A stretch of DNA of 64,000 bases from the NCBI RefSeq assembly GCF_001679725.1, contig NZ_CP016282.1, forward strand, positions 744,001-808,000, read 5' to 3'. Below are positions 9,401-16,597 of the stretch, in pieces. The DNA is from Cryobacterium arcticum. Lineage in GTDB: Bacteria > Actinomycetota > Actinomycetes > Actinomycetales > Microbacteriaceae. The notes below the pieces were generated by a model. That model worked only from the letters and a program-made list of their open reading frames with translations, ran no database searches and was not told where the DNA came from. Position 1 is the first letter of the stretch; the number at the start of each line of letters is the position of its first letter. The translations under genes were made by a program, and so were the position numbers.

Positions 9401-9538
9401 AGCACCGGCGAGACCGGCGAGGCCCCGAGCCCCGCCGTCGAGCAGAACAGCAGTCCCGACACCGACAGCGCCGGCACCAGCGGCACCGACGCCAGGACCG
9501 ACAGCACCAGCCCGAAGGATGCAGACCATGGCCACTAA
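6419..9538 (+). CDS. Membrane-bound family 2 glycosyltransferase with large polytopic C-terminal region
   Basis: A 1039-residue protein. Residues 1-230 are a GT-A glycosyltransferase family 2 domain: it begins VTAIIVARNGASHLERTL, followed by the nucleotide-binding CGSSDATSD and an acidic QDSAPEPGAL region. From about 270 to 760 there are some ten or more hydrophobic helices, then an extracytoplasmic section of roughly 150 residues, another helix near 925-945, and a basic, Pro/Arg-rich, then Ser/Thr-rich C-terminal tail. It probably transfers a sugar to a lipid or wall polymer at the membrane; donor and acceptor are unknown. Actinobacterial homologues commonly precede DUF5719, as here, where the next start lies inside this gene's end. 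The window's high Arg content in the tail is normal for the neighbourhood. Confidence 0.85.
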   Translation: MQARVTAIIVARNGASHLERTLEALRQQTRQPDTVVAVDCGSSDATSDLLAAFGPTHFISADSSLSFGAAINAAVRVIGEPTGDHELLWLLAQDSAPEPGALQNLVGELEIAPSVAVAGPKIMEWVADDYIHDFGESMTPYGSTVTLVESELDQEQHDGMSDVLAVSAAGMLVRHTVWNRLGGFDPALPVVDDSLDFCVRVRLAGFRVSVVAAARVSSAGDGVAGPDGSSRGRARRRRVRAERAAQLHRRLVYAPAWALPVHWLSLIPLAFLRSIGDLLRKEPGAILGEFSAAFAAAFQGGRVRTARRRLAATRTLGWSAISSLRVSAAEVRRRHALTREAALTGARGDRPEIRFFSGGGAWTTLAAAAVGVAMLASLIGAQSLTGGGLLPLSATVGGLWSNVGYGWRDIGLGFVGAGDPFAVVLAILGTLSFWSPSFALVLLYLLALPLAAVGAWMAATRLTHRGAIRAIAAALWALSPAFLTAIAAGRPAAIIVHLLLPWLFFAAFAAARSWSASGSAALLFAAIVACAPSLAPALLVGWLLCVLVSGRSVMRFIGIPLPALALAIPLIWNQALRGNWLALLADPGVPVPTASVPVWQFILGFPSGDFGGWTHLLPVWGADASVAGYLVPLLLIPIAVLALLSLLLPGARGAAFALLTALLGLLTAILAGSLSVASVGSQAVGIWPGAGLSLYWLGIVGAVVFTARGLHRAAVAPLAVAAVALAVVALPLAAAIPLGTSAVQEGIGRIQPAFVTAEAAVDPRVGTLQIVAQPDGGILATIVRGTGDTLDVQATVNSTATTLTEEQTELATLAGNLASRSGLDATADLAKFGIRFVLLRPAASTPASWGETAGVSQAAADTTARTITSLDGNAALAPVGDTVFGQLWRSDAPADANANGTIPADPGGVFGLVTGIIALVVIGATILLSVPTGAGREAVRQAHRDAVRRASRLSKPVKPTRPARAPKPARIPRSKRPTGRRVRGSAAVESAVPLSTGETGEAPSPAVEQNSSPDTDSAGTSGTDARTDSTSPKDADHGH

Positions 9539-10985
9539 GCGCAGAGTGGCCATCATCGGCGTGCGGCTCACCGCCGGCCTCGTCGGCATCGCCGGCGTGA
9601 TTCTCGTGGTCGGCGGAGCGGCCCTGGTGCCGTGGCCCAGCATCGTCGACGTCGCCCCCTCAACCCTCGTGACGCCGGTGGCCAGCGACCAGGTGCGGGT
9701 CTGCCCCGGGCCTCTTCTCACCCTTGCCGAGGACTCCAGCCAGGCCGAAGCCGCCACCTCCGTCGGCCGGTACGACACGGTCTACTCGGCGCGCACTCAG
9801 GCCTCTGACTCCACCGAGGTCGACGTGGAGCGCAGCCAGCTCGTCGCCGCCGACAACACGCAGAGCGACCGGGACGGCGGACCGCTGGCCCTCAGCGTCC
9901 CCGTCGAAGAAGGCGCCACCGACGCGCCGCTGGTCGCCGGTGCCCAGTCCCAGACCGTGTCGAGCGAGACCGTCGGCGGCCTCGCGGTCGCCGCGTGCAC
10001 CGAAGCGTCCAGCGACTCCTGGCTGGTCAGCGGTTCCACCGACGTGGGCCGCACCAGCCTGGTCCTCTTGAGCAACCCGACCACCGTCGTCGCGTCGGTC
10101 AACCTCACCGTCTACGGCGAGGCGGGACTCGTCGAGGCCCCCGGGTCCACCGGCATCCTCGTCCAGCCCGGCGCACAACGCATCGTGTCCCTCGCGGGAC
10201 TGGCCCCCAACCTGCGCTCGCCCGTCGTGCGGGTGCAGGCCACCGGCGGCCAGGTGGCCGCGTCGCTGCAGCAGAGCGTGGTGCGCGGCATCCAGCCCGG
10301 CGGCGTCGAACTGGCCGGACCGACGGCAGGACCGTCGACCACCCAGATCATCCCCGGCGTCGTCGTGAACGACCAGCAGGCCGCCGACGCCTCGGTCGAC
10401 GCCGGTGCCGTGTCCGAGGACACGCCGTCGGTGCGGATCCTGGTTCCCGGCACCACCGCGGCCACGGTCAGCGTCGGCGTGCAGAGCGAGGACGGTACCT
10501 CGACAGGCACGTCGCTCGAGGTCGACATCCAGGCCGGCGTCGCCACCGAGGTGCCGCTCAGCGGAGTCGGAGCGGGCAACTACACCGTGCGCCTGAGCGC
10601 AGACCAGCCCCTCGTCGCCGGAGCCGTGACGACCACGAGCGGAACCATCAGCCCCGACTTCACCTGGTCGTCCGCGGCCGCCACCCAGGACAGTGACTTC
10701 CTGGTCGCCGTCGCCGCCGGGCCGTCCCCGGCCCTGCACCTGGCCAACACCACCGGCAGTGACACCGCACTCACCCTCACCCCCGAGAGCGGACCGGCCA
10801 CCGAGCTGACCGTGCCCGCCGGGCAGTCCATCGTCGTGCCGGTCGAGGCATCCGCCCGCTACCTGGTCGAGGGTGGAGCGGGCATCGCGGCCACGGTCGG
10901 CTACACCGGAGACGGCCAGTCCTCCGCCTACGCCCTGAGCCCGATCGGGCCGATGGCCGCCGCCATCCCGGTCTACTCGCACTGA
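9528..10985 (+). CDS. DUF5719 family secreted/membrane-anchored protein
   Basis: A 485-residue protein with one N-terminal hydrophobic helix (about residues 10-32) and a long extracytoplasmic region rich in Val, Thr, Ala and Gly with repeated beta-strand patterns, as in DUF5719. No catalytic motif is visible; two cysteines (in VCPGP and AACTE) may form a disulfide. ATG 9528 is preferred to ATG 9519 because GAAGGA ends 8 nt before it. The start overlaps the end of the glycosyltransferase gene by 11 bp, so the two are translationally coupled and probably act together at the envelope. Elsewhere in actinobacteria this gene is followed by the metallopeptidase and DUF3499 genes, which here lie 11 kb downstream. 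Confidence 0.75.
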   Translation: MATKRRVAIIGVRLTAGLVGIAGVILVVGGAALVPWPSIVDVAPSTLVTPVASDQVRVCPGPLLTLAEDSSQAEAATSVGRYDTVYSARTQASDSTEVDVERSQLVAADNTQSDRDGGPLALSVPVEEGATDAPLVAGAQSQTVSSETVGGLAVAACTEASSDSWLVSGSTDVGRTSLVLLSNPTTVVASVNLTVYGEAGLVEAPGSTGILVQPGAQRIVSLAGLAPNLRSPVVRVQATGGQVAASLQQSVVRGIQPGGVELAGPTAGPSTTQIIPGVVVNDQQAADASVDAGAVSEDTPSVRILVPGTTAATVSVGVQSEDGTSTGTSLEVDIQAGVATEVPLSGVGAGNYTVRLSADQPLVAGAVTTTSGTISPDFTWSSAAATQDSDFLVAVAAGPSPALHLANTTGSDTALTLTPESGPATELTVPAGQSIVVPVEASARYLVEGGAGIAATVGYTGDGQSSAYALSPIGPMAAAIPVYSH

Positions 10986-11028
10986 CCCCGAGGGCACGCA
11001 CGTGCCCCGCCCGCCGAAGGAGCCCGTC

Positions 11029-12123
11029 GTGACCGACACCACCACCGCGAGCCCGGCCGCCGCCGCCCCGCACCTGCTCGTGACCGGCGGAGCCGGTTTC
11101 ATCGGCGGCGCCGTCGTCGAGGCCGCGCTGGCCCGCGGCTGGCGGGTGCGCGTGCTCGACTCCCTCCGCAGCGACGTGCACGGCGGCCTGCCCGCCGCCG
11201 ACCCGCGGATCCAGTTCCTGGTCGGCGACGTCACCGACCCCGGCGTGGTTGCGCACGCTCTCGCCGGCATCGACGTGGTGTGCCATCAGGCCGCCAAGGT
11301 GGGCCTGGGCGTGGACTTCTCCGACGCCCCCGACTACGTGCACAGCAACGAGGTGGGCACGGCCGTGCTGCTGGCCGGCATGGCGACCGCCGGGATCGAC
11401 CGCCTGGTGCTTGCCTCCTCGATGGTCGTTTACGGGGAGGGCAGCTACCGTGGCTCCGCGGGCTTCACCCGCCCCGGCCCCCGGCTGGCTGCCGACCTCG
11501 ACGCCGGCGTTTTCGACCCGCTCGACCCGGCGACCGGGCAGCCGCTCGAACCCCTGCTCGTCGGCGAGGACGACCCGCTGGACCCGCGCAATGTGTACGC
11601 GAGCAGCAAGCTGGGCCAGGAATACCTCGCGACGTCGTGGAGTCGTAGCACGGGTGGGCGCGCCGTGGCCCTGCGCTACCACAACGTCTACGGACCGGGG
11701 ATGCCGCAGAACACGCCCTACGCAGGCGTCGCCTCGCTGTTCCGCTCGGCGCTGCAGCGCGGCGAGGCGCCCACGGTGTTCGAGGACGGCCGCCAGCGCC
11801 GGGACTTCGTGCACGTGCGGGACATCGCGTCGGCCAACCTCGCCGCCGTCGACTGGACCGAACCAGCCCCGGCCGGCACCTTCCGGGCGTTCAACGTGGG
11901 CAGCGGCACCGTGCACACCATCGGCGATATGGCCACCGCCCTCAGCGTGGCCGCCAACGGCCCCGCCCCGGTCGTAACGGGCGAGTACCGGCTGGGGGAT
12001 GTGCGGCACATCACCGCATCGTCCCAGCGGCTGCGCGATGAGCTCGGCTGGGAGCCCTCCATGAGCTTCGAGGCCGGGATGCTCGAGTTCGCCACGGCCC
12101 CGCTCCGCGCCGCGGTGCTCTGA
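11029..12123 (+). CDS. NAD-dependent epimerase/dehydratase (extended SDR)
   Basis: A 364-residue extended short-chain dehydrogenase acting on a nucleotide sugar. It shows TGGAGFIGG near the N-terminus for NAD binding, the active-site serine block LASSMVVYGEG, and the catalytic pair in NVYASSKLGQEY, followed by LRYHNVYGPGMP. Subfamily members are UDP-glucose or UDP-glucuronate epimerases and dehydratases; the exact reaction is not decidable. GTG 11029 is preferred over GTG 11002 because GAAGGAG precedes it by about 6 nt. It lies 43 bp after the DUF5719 gene on the same strand and converges on the histidine kinase gene. It may supply the sugar donor for the adjacent glycosyltransferase block. 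Confidence 0.87.
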   Translation: MTDTTTASPAAAAPHLLVTGGAGFIGGAVVEAALARGWRVRVLDSLRSDVHGGLPAADPRIQFLVGDVTDPGVVAHALAGIDVVCHQAAKVGLGVDFSDAPDYVHSNEVGTAVLLAGMATAGIDRLVLASSMVVYGEGSYRGSAGFTRPGPRLAADLDAGVFDPLDPATGQPLEPLLVGEDDPLDPRNVYASSKLGQEYLATSWSRSTGGRAVALRYHNVYGPGMPQNTPYAGVASLFRSALQRGEAPTVFEDGRQRRDFVHVRDIASANLAAVDWTEPAPAGTFRAFNVGSGTVHTIGDMATALSVAANGPAPVVTGEYRLGDVRHITASSQRLRDELGWEPSMSFEAGMLEFATAPLRAAVL

Positions 12124-12145
12124 CCCGCGCTCCGCTGTCTGGCGC

Positions 12146-13294
12146 TCAGGCCTGGACGGCCTCGGCGTGCCGCGGCAGCAGGACGTCGAAGCGGCATCCG
12201 CCGGGGATGTTCCGCACGGTGACCTCGCCCTGGTGCGCCGCCACGATCCCGGCGACGATCGCCAGGCCCAGGCCGGCCCGCCCGTGCACCAGATCGGCGT
12301 CGGGGGTGCGCGGTTCGCTCCCGCGCCAGCCGGCGTCGAACACGCGGGGCAGGTCGGCGGGGTCGATCCCGCCCGCGGCATCCTGCACCGAGATGGCGGC
12401 CCGCCCGTCGGCGTGCTCGGTGACCGCGACCACGATGGCGCTGCCGGGCGCCGACTGCTGCACCGCGTTCATCACCAGGTTGCCCACCGCGCGGGACAAC
12501 TCCCGCGGATCCGCGAGGATCGACAGTCCCATCGCGCCCTCGAAGCGCAGGTCGAGCGACTTCGCCCTGGCGACCGGCCCGAGATCGGCGACGGTGTCGC
12601 TGATCAGGTCGTACAGTGCCACGGTCTCCTGGGTCAGGCGCAGGGTTCCGGTCTGGATGCGGGACAACTCGAAGAGATCGTCGACCATGCCGTTCAGCCG
12701 GTCCACCTGGCTGCGGATCTGGCCGTAGTACCGGGAGGGGTCCTCGACCATGTCGTCTTCGAGGGCCTCGGCCATGGCACGGATGCCGGCCAGCGGGGTG
12801 CGCAGGTCGTGCGAGATCCAGGCGACCAGTTCCCGGCGCGACGCCTCGATGCGGCCCTCCCGGTCCCGGGACTCCTGCAGGCGCTCCCCGGTCGCGGCGA
12901 GCTGGCCGGCCAGCGCGGCGAATTCGTTGTTACTGTGCCGTTCGGCGGAGGCGACCGGCTCGCCCCGGCCGAGGCTGGCCGCCGCGAGCGTGAGGTACTG
13001 GCTGTCGCGCACGATCCAGCGCCCGAGAAGCCCGGCCATCGCCAGCGACACGCTGCCCGCGGCGGCGGCCACGAAGTAGAACACCGTGAGGTCGTGGGCC
13101 GAGACGTACATGAGTGAGGCGGCCGCCGCCATGCCGCTGACCACCGATACCACCGTGGCCAGGGCGACCACGAGCAACTGCAGAACGAGGGAGTACCGCG
13201 CCAGCAGCCGCAGGGTGATCAGGCCCGCCGCCCCGACGATCACGGCGGTCGCGAGGGCGATCACGACCACGCTCACCATCCCGTTCGGGGTCAC
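12146..13294 (-). CDS. Two-component sensor histidine kinase
   Basis: A 382-residue membrane kinase. Three to four hydrophobic helices span residues 5-93 with almost no extracytoplasmic loop, so it may sense the membrane or an intramembrane partner. A HAMP-like linker leads to a HisKA domain with the phospho-acceptor H162 in WISHDLRTPLAG, then a HATPase domain with the N-box NLVMNAVQQSAPG, DAAGGI and HGRAGLGLAIV. The GTG start overlaps the response-regulator stop by four bases (GTGA), so the pair is translationally coupled. The system is divergent from the glycosyltransferase/DUF2064/methyltransferase run, which is its most obvious candidate target. No known ligand can be assigned. Confidence 0.92.
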   Translation of the reverse strand: MTPNGMVSVVVIALATAVIVGAAGLITLRLLARYSLVLQLLVVALATVVSVVSGMAAAASLMYVSAHDLTVFYFVAAAAGSVSLAMAGLLGRWIVRDSQYLTLAAASLGRGEPVASAERHSNNEFAALAGQLAATGERLQESRDREGRIEASRRELVAWISHDLRTPLAGIRAMAEALEDDMVEDPSRYYGQIRSQVDRLNGMVDDLFELSRIQTGTLRLTQETVALYDLISDTVADLGPVARAKSLDLRFEGAMGLSILADPRELSRAVGNLVMNAVQQSAPGSAIVVAVTEHADGRAAISVQDAAGGIDPADLPRVFDAGWRGSEPRTPDADLVHGRAGLGLAIVAGIVAAHQGEVTVRNIPGGCRFDVLLPRHAEAVQA

Positions 13295-14058
13295 CGTCGT
13301 GCTCCGGCATCCCGGTCGTCGGCGTGCGCGGCGACCAGCGGCTCCGGGTCGAACCTGTAGCCGACGCCCCAGACCGTGTTCAAGAGCATGGGCTGGGTGG
13401 GATCGGCCTCGATCTTCTCCCGCAACCGCCGCACGTGCACCGTCACCGTGGACAGATCACCGAAGTCCCAGCCCCACACGGATTTCAGCAGGTCCTCCCG
13501 GCTCAGGGCGCGGTGCGGATGCCCGATCAGGTACGCGAGCAGGTCGAACTCCCGGGCCGTGAGCACCAGGGCCTCGCCGTTCAGCCGGACCTCGTGCGCC
13601 GCCAGGTCCAGCGTGAAGGGTCCGGCGTCGACGGCGCCGCCGTGCACGGTCTCCGGCACGGTGCGCCGGAGCACCGACTGTACCCGGAGCACCAGTTCGC
13701 GCGGGGAGAACGGCTTGGCGAGGTAGTCGTCGGCGCCGGCCTCCAACCCGTCGATCCGGTCTTCCTCCTGGTCGAGCGCTGTGAGCATGATCACCGGGGT
13801 GCCCCAGGCCGCCTTGATCCGCATGCAGACCTCGATGCCGTCCAGGGCCGGCAGCATCCGGTCGAGCACGACCAGGTCGGGGCGCGTCGCGGCCGCCTGG
13901 CTGAGCCCGCTCTGGCCGTCCTGAGCCTGCTCGACCTTGAAACCGGCGGCCACCAGGTAGCGGCAGACGATCTCGGACACCGTCGGGTCGTCGTCGATGA
14001 CCAGGATGCGGCGTTCGGAGTCGGCACGGGGAGGGCCCGTCGGGGGCGGTGGAGTCAC
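13291..14058 (-). CDS. OmpR-family response regulator
   Basis: A 255-residue DNA-binding response regulator. The receiver domain has the acidic pocket D22-D24 (LVIDDDP), phospho-acceptor D66 in VVLDRMLP, and the conserved lysine in YLAKPFS; a winged-helix domain follows, ending YRFDPEPL. GTG 14058 is chosen because a -10 hexamer TATCCT lies 6 nt upstream on this strand, so the mRNA would be leaderless; starts further upstream would run into the divergent gene. The N-terminus carries a Pro-rich extension of about 14 residues before the domain. It is followed immediately by its kinase. It probably binds the inverted repeat at 14122-14146 in the divergent promoter. Confidence 0.92.
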   Translation of the reverse strand: MTPPPPTGPPRADSERRILVIDDDPTVSEIVCRYLVAAGFKVEQAQDGQSGLSQAAATRPDLVVLDRMLPALDGIEVCMRIKAAWGTPVIMLTALDQEEDRIDGLEAGADDYLAKPFSPRELVLRVQSVLRRTVPETVHGGAVDAGPFTLDLAAHEVRLNGEALVLTAREFDLLAYLIGHPHRALSREDLLKSVWGWDFGDLSTVTVHVRRLREKIEADPTQPMLLNTVWGVGYRFDPEPLVAAHADDRDAGARR

Positions 14059-14064
14059 CTCTGA

Positions 14065-14070
14065 AGGATA
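14065..14070 (-). promoter_or_regulatory. -10 hexamer TATCCT for the two-component system, leaderless
   Basis: On the minus strand TATCCT ends 6 nt before GTG 14058, the spacing expected when transcription starts at the first base of the start codon. Confidence 0.5.
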
Positions 14071-14121
14071 AACGGTGTGCGGCGGGCACGCAGCACATCC
14101 GGCCCGGCCGCAATCCTTCCC

Positions 14122-14146
14122 CACTCCGTAACGTTTACGCGGAGTG
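14122..14146. promoter_or_regulatory. Inverted repeat in the divergent promoter, candidate response-regulator site
   Basis: CACTCCG (14122-14128) and CGGAGTG (14140-14146) form a perfect 7-bp inverted repeat around TAACGTTTACG. It ends 18 bp before the -10 of the rightward glycosyltransferase gene, so it covers that promoter's -35 region. Use by the adjacent OmpR-type regulator is inferred. Confidence 0.45.
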
Positions 14147-14164
14147 TCGTACAGGCCCCCAACA

Positions 14165-14170
14165 TAGGGT
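14165..14170 (+). promoter_or_regulatory. -10 hexamer TAGGGT for the glycosyltransferase run, leaderless
   Basis: TAGGGT ends 6 nt before ATG 14177 and there is no Shine-Dalgarno between them, so the transcript is probably leaderless. Confidence 0.45.
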
Positions 14171-14176
14171 CGAGTG

Positions 14177-14845
14177 ATGAGTGAGATTCGGGTCGACGTG
14201 GTCATGCCCTGCCTGAACGAGGCCGGGGCGCTGCCCTGGCTGCTGGCCCGGCTGCCGGAGGGCTACCGCGCCATCGTGGTGGACAACGGGTCGACGGATG
14301 ATTCCGCGCGCATCGCCGAGGCGGCCGGTGCCCTCGTCGTCTACGAGGCCCGCCGCGGATTCGGGGCGGCTGCGCACGCCGGGCTCCTGCACGCGACGGC
14401 GCCCATCGTGGCGTTCTGTGACGCGGACGCGTCGATGGACCCGGAGGACCTGCCCCTCGTGGTGGATCCGGTGGCCGCCGGCGAGGCCGATCTGGTGCTC
14501 GGCCGCCGCCGTCCGACAACGGCCGGATCCTGGCCGATACACGCCCGGATAGCCAATTCCACTCTTTCTTGGCGACTGCGCCGAATAACAGGTGTGAACA
14601 TCTACGACTTGGGCCCGATGCGGGCCGCACGACGAGAGGACCTCCTGGCCCTCGATCTGCAGGACCGGCGCAGTGGCTATCCGCTCGAGGTCTTCCTGAA
14701 GGCGGCGGAGCGGGGCTGGCGCATCCGCGAGGTGGACACCTCGTACGCCCCACGGGTGGGGCGCAGCAAGGTGACCGGCACCGTGCGGGGCACCCTCACG
14801 GCCGTCGCCGACATGTCGAGACTGCTGAAGGAGGCCCGCAAATGA
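14177..14845 (+). CDS. Family 2 glycosyltransferase (DPM1/polyprenyl-phosphate type)
   Basis: A 222-residue soluble GT-A glycosyltransferase of the polyprenyl-phosphate sugar synthase type. It begins VDVVMPCLNEAGALPWLL, continues with the nucleotide-binding VVDNGSTDD, and carries the metal-binding acidic motif in FCDADASMDPED. No membrane helix is present, so it works at the inner face of the membrane, probably charging a lipid carrier or transferring directly to a small acceptor. ATG 14177 is favoured over the adjacent GTG because of the -10 hexamer 6 nt upstream. Its stop overlaps the next gene's start (ATGA), the first of two such couplings in this run, implying fixed stoichiometry with the DUF2064 and methyltransferase proteins. 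Confidence 0.85.
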   Translation: MSEIRVDVVMPCLNEAGALPWLLARLPEGYRAIVVDNGSTDDSARIAEAAGALVVYEARRGFGAAAHAGLLHATAPIVAFCDADASMDPEDLPLVVDPVAAGEADLVLGRRRPTTAGSWPIHARIANSTLSWRLRRITGVNIYDLGPMRAARREDLLALDLQDRRSGYPLEVFLKAAERGWRIREVDTSYAPRVGRSKVTGTVRGTLTAVADMSRLLKEARK

Positions 14846-15483
14846 CCACCCTGATCGTGATCGCCAAGGAATGTCTGCCCGGCCGGGTGAAGACCCGCCT
14901 GCATCCTCCGCTCAGCCTCGAGCAGGCGGCCCAGTTGGCCGCCGCGAGCCTCGACGACACCTTCGCGGCCGTCGCGCCACTGCCCGCCACCCGCCGGGTG
15001 CTGGCCTTCGACGGGTCGGTCGTGCCGGCCGCTGCGGCCGGGTATGACGTCGTGCCGCAGATCGATGGTGGCCTTGATGCGCGCCTGGGCGCCATCTTCG
15101 ATGGCTGCACCGAGCCCGCCGTCCTGATCGGGATGGACACCCCGCAGGTCACGGCCGAGCTGCTCGCCCCGGTGTTCGCACCGTGGCCCGATGACGTCGA
15201 CGCCTGGTTCGGGCCGGCCGCGGACGGCGGATTCTGGGCCCTCGCCCTCCGCACTCCGGACGGCGACCTGATCCGGGGCGTGCCGATGTCCCGGTCCGAC
15301 ACGGGCGCGCGCCAATTGCAGAGACTGCGCACCATGGGCCTCCGGGTCCGGATGCTGCCGACCCTCACCGACGTGGACCACATCGAGGACGCGTTCACCG
15401 TCGCGGCGCTGGCCCCCCGAGGCGGCTTCGCCCAGACCCTGGCCGGTTTCGACGCCCTGCAGTTGAGCGGAGCGAACCGATGA
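14842..15483 (+). CDS. DUF2064 / TIGR04282-type glycosyltransferase-like protein
   Basis: A 213-residue protein of the DUF2064 family, a nucleotidyltransferase/glycosyltransferase A fold. The N-terminus shows IVIAKECLPGRVKTRL, the typical phosphate-binding start; GMDTPQ and GPAADGGFWALAL are the other conserved blocks. Database entries often call this family arsenosugar biosynthesis glycosyltransferase, but nothing around it indicates arsenic metabolism, so that name should not be carried over. It overlaps both neighbours by ATGA, placing it between a GT2 enzyme and a methyltransferase in one coupled unit. It may provide an activated sugar or add a second residue; this is inference. Confidence 0.8.
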   Translation: MTTLIVIAKECLPGRVKTRLHPPLSLEQAAQLAAASLDDTFAAVAPLPATRRVLAFDGSVVPAAAAGYDVVPQIDGGLDARLGAIFDGCTEPAVLIGMDTPQVTAELLAPVFAPWPDDVDAWFGPAADGGFWALALRTPDGDLIRGVPMSRSDTGARQLQRLRTMGLRVRMLPTLTDVDHIEDAFTVAALAPRGGFAQTLAGFDALQLSGANR

Positions 15484-16166
15484 CCATGCTGTCGGCCCGT
15501 CCCGGCGTCCCGGGCACCACCACCTTCGGGTCGGGCGGCGCCGAACCGTACGCGGCGGCGTTGGAGAACGAATCGGCCGTGCTCTACCTCCGGCACGCCA
15601 CCGGCAGGGCTGCGGCGACCATGGATGCCGGTCGCTGGAGCGCCGCCGCCGACGACACCGACGTGCAACTGCTCGCCGGGGCCGCCGGCCCCGTTCTCGA
15701 CATCGGATGCGGCCCCGGGCGGATGGTTCGGGCCGCGCTGGCACAGGGTCTCGCCGCGACCGGCGTCGACGTGTCACCCACGGCGGTGCGCATCGCCGCC
15801 GAGTCCGGTCTGACGGTGCTGGAGCGTTCGGTCTTCTCCGCGATGCCGGGGGAGGGCGACTGGGGCACCGCGCTGTTGCTCGACGGCAACATCGGCATCG
15901 GTGGCGACATCGTCGCTCTGCTCGGCCGATGTGCCGAGCTCATTTCGTCCGACGGAGCCGTGCTCGTCGAGGTCCACCCCGAGGCCGAGCGCGACCACGC
16001 CTTCGACGGCACCCTCGAAGACGCGCAGGGGCGCACCAGCGCGGTCTTCCCGTGGGCCGAGGTGGGCATCGGTCCGCTCCGCGCCCGGGCCGGCGATGCC
16101 GGACTGCGGGTGGTTCAGGACTGGAAGAGCGACGGACGTTGGTTCGCCCGCCTGGTGCGCACGTAG
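15480..16166 (+). CDS. Class I SAM-dependent methyltransferase
   Basis: A 228-residue Rossmann-fold methyltransferase. The SAM-binding motif I is LDIGCGPG (residues 73-80), followed by an acidic residue in TGVDVSP; later the fold continues with ALLLDGNIGIGGD. The substrate is unknown. Coupling (ATGA) to the DUF2064 gene and its place after two glycosyltransferase-type genes suggest that it methylates a sugar, a lipid-linked intermediate or a related small molecule. The 3' end overlaps the convergent small membrane protein gene by about 52 bp. Protein methylation remains possible. Confidence 0.8.
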   Translation: MTMLSARPGVPGTTTFGSGGAEPYAAALENESAVLYLRHATGRAAATMDAGRWSAAADDTDVQLLAGAAGPVLDIGCGPGRMVRAALAQGLAATGVDVSPTAVRIAAESGLTVLERSVFSAMPGEGDWGTALLLDGNIGIGGDIVALLGRCAELISSDGAVLVEVHPEAERDHAFDGTLEDAQGRTSAVFPWAEVGIGPLRARAGDAGLRVVQDWKSDGRWFARLVRT

Positions 16167-16597
16167 AACCACACCGACACCGCGATGCTCCCGGCCGCGA
16201 GCACCAGCCACGCCACGCCCAGGTTCAGGGCGTAGTCGAGCGGGAGCACCGTGGGGTTCTTCGCGCCGAGGCTCTGGGCGACGATCGCGGGCACGACGAT
16301 CAGGCTCAACAGCGAACCGAGCACGATCGCGGCCTGGACGGTCACGATGATGCCGCCGGCCAGCCGATGGCCCGCCCGCCGAATGAGCACACCCAACCCG
16401 AACACCAGGGGCGAGAGCACGGCGTCGTGCAGCACGATGGCCGTGCCGATCCAGAGCGCGACCCCGGGGAGCCGCTGCAGCGCGACGGTGTCGACCAGGA
16501 CATAGGCGCCCCAGGCGAGCCCGAGCACACCGAGGCCGACGAGGGCGACGCGGGCGGTGCGCATCCGCGGTGACACGGCGGGGGTTGTCGTCATCAT
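16115..16597 (-). CDS. Small polytopic membrane protein coupled to the molybdopterin oxidoreductase
   Basis: A 160-residue protein with four hydrophobic segments (roughly 15-35, 45-65, 75-98, 122-145) and short Arg-rich loops. No family is recognised. Its ATG overlaps the stop of the upstream molybdopterin oxidoreductase gene (ATGATG), so translation is coupled and the product is probably an accessory or electron-transfer partner in the membrane. No histidine pair suitable for haem is evident inside the helices, although H residues occur in IVLHDAVL and AGHRLAGG. The 3' end overlaps the methyltransferase gene by about 52 bp, tail to tail. Confidence 0.65.
   Translation of the reverse strand: MMTTTPAVSPRMRTARVALVGLGVLGLAWGAYVLVDTVALQRLPGVALWIGTAIVLHDAVLSPLVFGLGVLIRRAGHRLAGGIIVTVQAAIVLGSLLSLIVVPAIVAQSLGAKNPTVLPLDYALNLGVAWLVLAAGSIAVSVWFYVRTRRANQRPSLFQS

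Noticed and set aside
14842..15483. Arsenosugar biosynthesis glycosyltransferase
   Set aside because: The family name is inherited from another context; there are no arsenic genes nearby, so only the DUF2064 family call is kept.
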